Of a stretch of 64,000 nucleotides of DNA, positions 62,501 through 64,000 are shown piece after piece. The stretch is taken from NCBI GenBank assembly GCA_038750655.1, contig JBCDGZ010000011.1, positions 1 to 64,000 of the forward strand, read 5' to 3'. Source of the DNA: JBCDGZ01 sp038750655. GTDB lineage: Bacteria; Bacteroidota; Bacteroidia; Chitinophagales; Saprospiraceae. Below the pieces are notes generated by a model. That model searched no databases and was not told the DNA's origin. It worked only from the letters and a program-made list of their open reading frames with translations. The translations under genes were made by a program, and so were the position numbers. How positions within the stretch are numbered: the stretch's first letter is position 1; each line of letters opens with the position of its first letter.

Positions 62501-64000
62501 GAATACCCTTTATGTGGATATTCGCAACGAGAGTGGGTATTCCTACAATTATTACGATAATTATACCGTCAATACAGCCGGAGTAAACAATGGCACCTCG
62601 CTCAAAACCGGCGTTATTCCTCCTGCTACCACGGCCCTGACTTCGAGAAAATACAATACGCAGAATTGGCCGATCATCATACAGGACAATTCCCTTTCCC
62701 CAGCCCTTTCTGATAACAACTTCAATAACATTTATGTACAACTGCGTCGAGCCGATAATGGTGATCCCATTATTTACTTAGAATATGGTTTTGCGATTAC
62801 AGGAACAACGGCTGGCAGCAACTATTTCATCCGAGGAACAGAACTGCAAAATCAATCTGTTGTTGATGCGATTAACCCGGCAACTAACCTGATTACTGTT
62901 CGAAATAATTTGGTGGGTACTGTCAATGTTGGCGATGTGATTCACCTTATTGGATGTGATCATCGTAGTGCGAATAAAGCTTACATCGCCACTGCGGTTG
63001 CGGCCAATGGTGGCAACCCCGCCTTTACAGATATTACCGTACAGGCAGGCACCATCGATCCTGCTGCCAATGCAGGAGCCCTGGGCAGCATCGGCTACGG
63101 AGATTGGTTATTGCCCACAGGCTTCTCCTATCCCAACCAAGCTGTCGCTGCTAGTCCCAACCAGAAACTGGATGTCTCCTATGTGATCAAAATGAGATAC
63201 TGTCGCCACATTAATCCAATGGTCAGCGATATTGTTGGAATTAATCAGGCGAGCAAGACCATTACCATTCGAGGAGATTATACCGCTCAGCTCAACGGAG
63301 GCCAATCTATTCTGGTCCGTAAAGCAGCACTGGGGGCAGCCAATAATAACCAGAGCTTCACCATTGCTATCAACGGGGTGAGCCTGAGTGGAGCCAATAC
63401 GACCCTGACTGTACTGGAAAACATCCCTGCTGCCTTCGCTGGCGGACCAACCGACGGAGAAGTGGTTATGAACCCCAATCGAGTGGTGAATACCCATCGC
63501 TACACGGATAACGTATTCGGCCCCTTATCTTCCCTAGTGAAGTCAGTGACCATCAATGCCATTGTTGTTATCGGCCCCGCTAGTGCTACACTGACTATTA
63601 GTGGTAATCATACCAGCGACGTCTTGGTAGGGAACAGCATTTCCATCATTAATTCTGCAAATAATAATGGTCGGTATACGGTAACTGCCTCCGTTCTGAA
63701 CGCTGGCAATACCGACATTACTATTGCTACACCCGCAGCCTTAAATGCTGCAGTTGATGGTAAAGTGTCTTTCCTCTATTCCCTTTGGAATTCCGACAAG
63801 CCCACCAAGTGGCTCACCGGCTTTGATAAACGCTTTTTGGACATGACCAATGATCCGCTTGATAATCCGACGACGCCACTGCGCGACTTTTCCTACCTCG
63901 GACAAACGGGCGTAGCCATCGAACCAGATCGAGCTATTTTCTTCCTTTCTCCTATCGACTTTTTCAAACAGCCGGCTAATAATGACATCGCTGTAGAAAT
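56532..64000 (+). CDS. Giant subtilase with split catalytic domain, partial (3' end beyond window)
   Basis: An open frame from ATG 56532 to the window edge, at least 2489 residues. N-terminus: MADIKNLKLNLNIVDYN, with no signal peptide. A regulatory-like sandwich (about 1-100) and two propeptide-like segments (about 110-275) precede an S8 domain with D339 (VIDSGLH), H389 (GHGMGCAG), N504 (AAGNAQ) and S1027 (GGTSFATP). The N-to-S gap is 523 residues versus about 65 in subtilisin; roughly 450 residues of repeated beta modules (GF..GQ.VLIGTPGT..SE) fill it. After Ser1027 come a CARDB-like segment (about 1150-1270), two more such modules, then 900 residues of unassigned beta-rich sequence, ending with three modules (NNGRYTVTAS type). 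It follows the propeptide-like gene by 118 bp. Confidence 0.85.
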   Translation, partial: MADIKNLKLNLNIVDYNFRLVENAQIELEELERLESIVEETKVAYSAPFERTYDELKDQLLPDGKYRIRVSAAGLETQERIITIHNRKVKERFVLGEEGMKYYHVNNMRMPVAEDNNTLVIRLINGVSEEEERKLMASLEKRFKIETSQLDEDQEDQGFRLLHLPEKFTAKKRETLLKKLYKDKKIADHGIVLHRNEEEGGIEFVNNEILVGFQPGAPIAAVSQLLEEIDAEIVSTSFNENNLYLLRFPLDIGYNILDFCNKLDDHELVAFAHPNSGGNCQYYQVNPTDYLVPEQWHLNLVNLPQAWNALEAGNDPGVSQGDPNDISFGSAKIAICVIDSGLHSITIGGNTFSKHPDLAGTVTDGQTKMIGWYDFNNMVANNDNPRSGHGMGCAGASSANGNNVPNNGAVTYGLTGAAPNTRTIGVMNGSTAVAYENAFRWSAGFRLLLPATTPLPPAQSADIISNSWGNSSAAIQAACIRAFNFLTTFGRGGRGTLILFAAGNAQAPAAVTLVNPLAADPRTLCIGASSLMNDGITERFSDFTCFGDEVDVVAPSHDQYAVGNFRQTTHQPPANYGALSMSEHRGGNINNSSISFSRLSVTSVAASPTVTMRSVYTFQNGQTVIFTRPGNPGHRARTIAAGGVNVATRQLTFTANMGAPNLASGFTVMPLSRPTTLAANALAGATQLSLVSTVGYAPGHEVLIGTPGTAASEIHRIVSVNSLTNTITINAGLAGPHNAIPAPAAPVNIVDELKRIDKANMPGGVGQMSTTLQQGTAAGTLQIQVNDANGFVNGQQILFRNPGDPNHRVRTIATVDSAQFITLQTAVGAAFGAGTVIQGITNLTFVPTLTLNANPPGGGVPNSVLRVSTTVGFVMGQNVLIGTPGTAGSEIRQINNVNPATNEITVVPAIANAHTVAPVTTIHVVGGAIQTTLAAASLAGTNNITVASTAGFQVGQAVIIGTVGGGTGNPAIADPQRCDKLVIAHIPNGNTLVLATFKGAATVYPHAMGVAVVGGAANFRTTMGGTSFATPLVAGITGLVLSANPHLTWIEVRSILRSTANQLDLTFPGLPYAGNAGLGRLAIVVNAAAGRNANVGIWEDINGVDTRLPGGAGPNGAAGAPVHNEFYGYGRINAQAAVQAAFNYDHDQRDLMIRNHLQDDGKVETDVATLQIKSPDIWIRNTAPGADADPSYGSPTDPFTPGGFNQDGPHQKPVRDGNRWIYARVSNRGNTLRSLDAWVRFYVAVTSGDEDFIYPQQWAEALPIGNITNTSHLYFIGSVPIFGTAAGATVAAVQPPGIPALPLTPGTNNHRFIGPGAFYTAQMQWNRANIPTLPFPHPAVRLVQPTVAGDMTINVSNTHGFFAGQVVLFGVPGSANHRQRTVQSKTDFTLTFTASVGAAFAVPVPPAAPQEIIGLSATQVNIATAAVAAATTIEVATSYGFINDRYILIGAAGSANSELCRIVSISRPAAGNHVLTITPALSNGHGAGQPITQLQGKVEIYLLAEVSPHDGLLAGDRPANNNNISYRKISLVPEVLFLDSTGASPLPKKIQVNTNGNNVNVPFRLQVRDSENFNVEDVFIEVIRQQANPANNEVVTFKYYPAAGGNPAAWKLDDAVQTWLVLNAPVDEAAVAVLTGANDDVRFNGDFDITNAHTGIQINVTVKGTYSPSGAAVPFSHTETCDITVFTVANLPGGGAAAIQNGTGTQVLAGTQRMHVFADMANLEQTQAQAYGIVNSERFRLTSNFTTASNPGVNVRAFAVLDSLVFMQRNLTDNTINLVLRPIRQAQIGFTRVKYFIYRGLQEADFVSAGNPLEARASTGSPVGDFLDSLHAVQAIRAPGVNLPLTALGWDPANQPANDLLDHYFYNSNPAVQLPVVKKGMTLGKFNNPTAADEFGFEIILAENYYPLSLSNIRAKEFILDVSAITNADEKRWKREDILNYVDPAAYFGMHFYTNVEIPDPANVDPNVIQTLRRSGTNIYTDIVSKFFTKNTLYVDIRNESGYSYNYYDNYTVNTAGVNNGTSLKTGVIPPATTALTSRKYNTQNWPIIIQDNSLSPALSDNNFNNIYVQLRRADNGDPIIYLEYGFAITGTTAGSNYFIRGTELQNQSVVDAINPATNLITVRNNLVGTVNVGDVIHLIGCDHRSANKAYIATAVAANGGNPAFTDITVQAGTIDPAANAGALGSIGYGDWLLPTGFSYPNQAVAASPNQKLDVSYVIKMRYCRHINPMVSDIVGINQASKTITIRGDYTAQLNGGQSILVRKAALGAANNNQSFTIAINGVSLSGANTTLTVLENIPAAFAGGPTDGEVVMNPNRVVNTHRYTDNVFGPLSSLVKSVTINAIVVIGPASATLTISGNHTSDVLVGNSISIINSANNNGRYTVTASVLNAGNTDITIATPAALNAAVDGKVSFLYSLWNSDKPTKWLTGFDKRFLDMTNDPLDNPTTPLRDFSYLGQTGVAIEPDRAIFFLSPIDFFKQPANNDIAVE
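58350..63780 (+). repeat. Recurrent beta modules inside the giant subtilase
   Basis: About ten diverged modules of 55-75 residues can be seen: near 58350-58545, 58555-58770, 58840-59030, 59065-59300 and 59320-59570 within the protease domain, 60565-60755 and 60775-61010 after it, and 62840-62950, 63225-63440 and 63540-63775 near the window end. The common pattern is [I/V]-x-[V/I]-(S/N)-x-x-G-[F/Y]-x-x-G-(Q)-x-[V/I]-[L/I]-[I/F]-(G). Such modules also occur in phage tail and surface proteins. Confidence 0.6.

Overview
The window looks like a chromosomal segment of a Bacteroidota bacterium, probably of the Saprospiraceae/Lewinella group (inference; no rRNA or tRNA gene was recognised). The supporting signs are type IX secretion C-terminal sorting domains, many lipoproteins, DUF5686/carboxypeptidase-like outer-membrane proteins, Bacteroidota-style -7 boxes (TAACTTTG) and several TPR-CHAT proteins with small sigma factors.

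Layout. 0-7.8 kb: a PAP2 phosphatase, a large metallophosphoesterase fused to an outer-membrane barrel, and a DUF5686 protein. 7.9-17.1 kb: a co-directional block of ten genes that together encode an almost complete inositol-sphingolipid pathway. It contains a CDP-alcohol phosphatidyltransferase, a DEGS1-like sphingolipid delta-4 desaturase, an FA2H/Scs7-like hydroxylase, an Aur1-like PAP2 enzyme, serine palmitoyltransferase, a GNAT-like acyltransferase (candidate ceramide synthase), an NAD-dependent reductase/epimerase, myo-inositol-phosphate synthase, a PgpA-like phosphatase and a GtrA-like membrane protein. The predicted product is a hydroxylated, unsaturated inositol phosphorylceramide, a eukaryote-like lipid.

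17.2-41.7 kb: an accessory region. It holds small double-glycine peptide genes, a TPR histidine kinase, and three repeats of one theme: a sigma-70-like gene followed by a single-pass anti-sigma-like or TPR membrane protein. Three large TPR-CHAT (caspase-like) envelope proteins lie next to these pairs, two of them convergent with their neighbours, together with a membrane-anchored subtilase and a two-repeat protein of unknown function. An inverted-repeat-bounded intergenic element occurs at 1.07 and 33.5 kb and supplies the stop codons of neighbouring genes.

41.8-55.1 kb: a molybdenum cofactor cluster (moaA, moaC, MobA-like, then moaE, moaD and MocA-like on the far side). It is split by an HTTM membrane protein, an S41-like lipoprotein and a 1373-residue secreted protein with poly-Asp and thrombospondin type 3 repeats. 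55.4-64 kb: a secreted protein that resembles a free-standing subtilase propeptide, then a giant subtilase of at least 2489 residues that runs off the window. Its protease domain is split by about 450 residues of repeated beta modules between the catalytic Asn and Ser.

The two systems most worth following are the eukaryote-like sphingolipid operon and the sigma/membrane-TPR/CHAT plus subtilase region with its small GG peptides.
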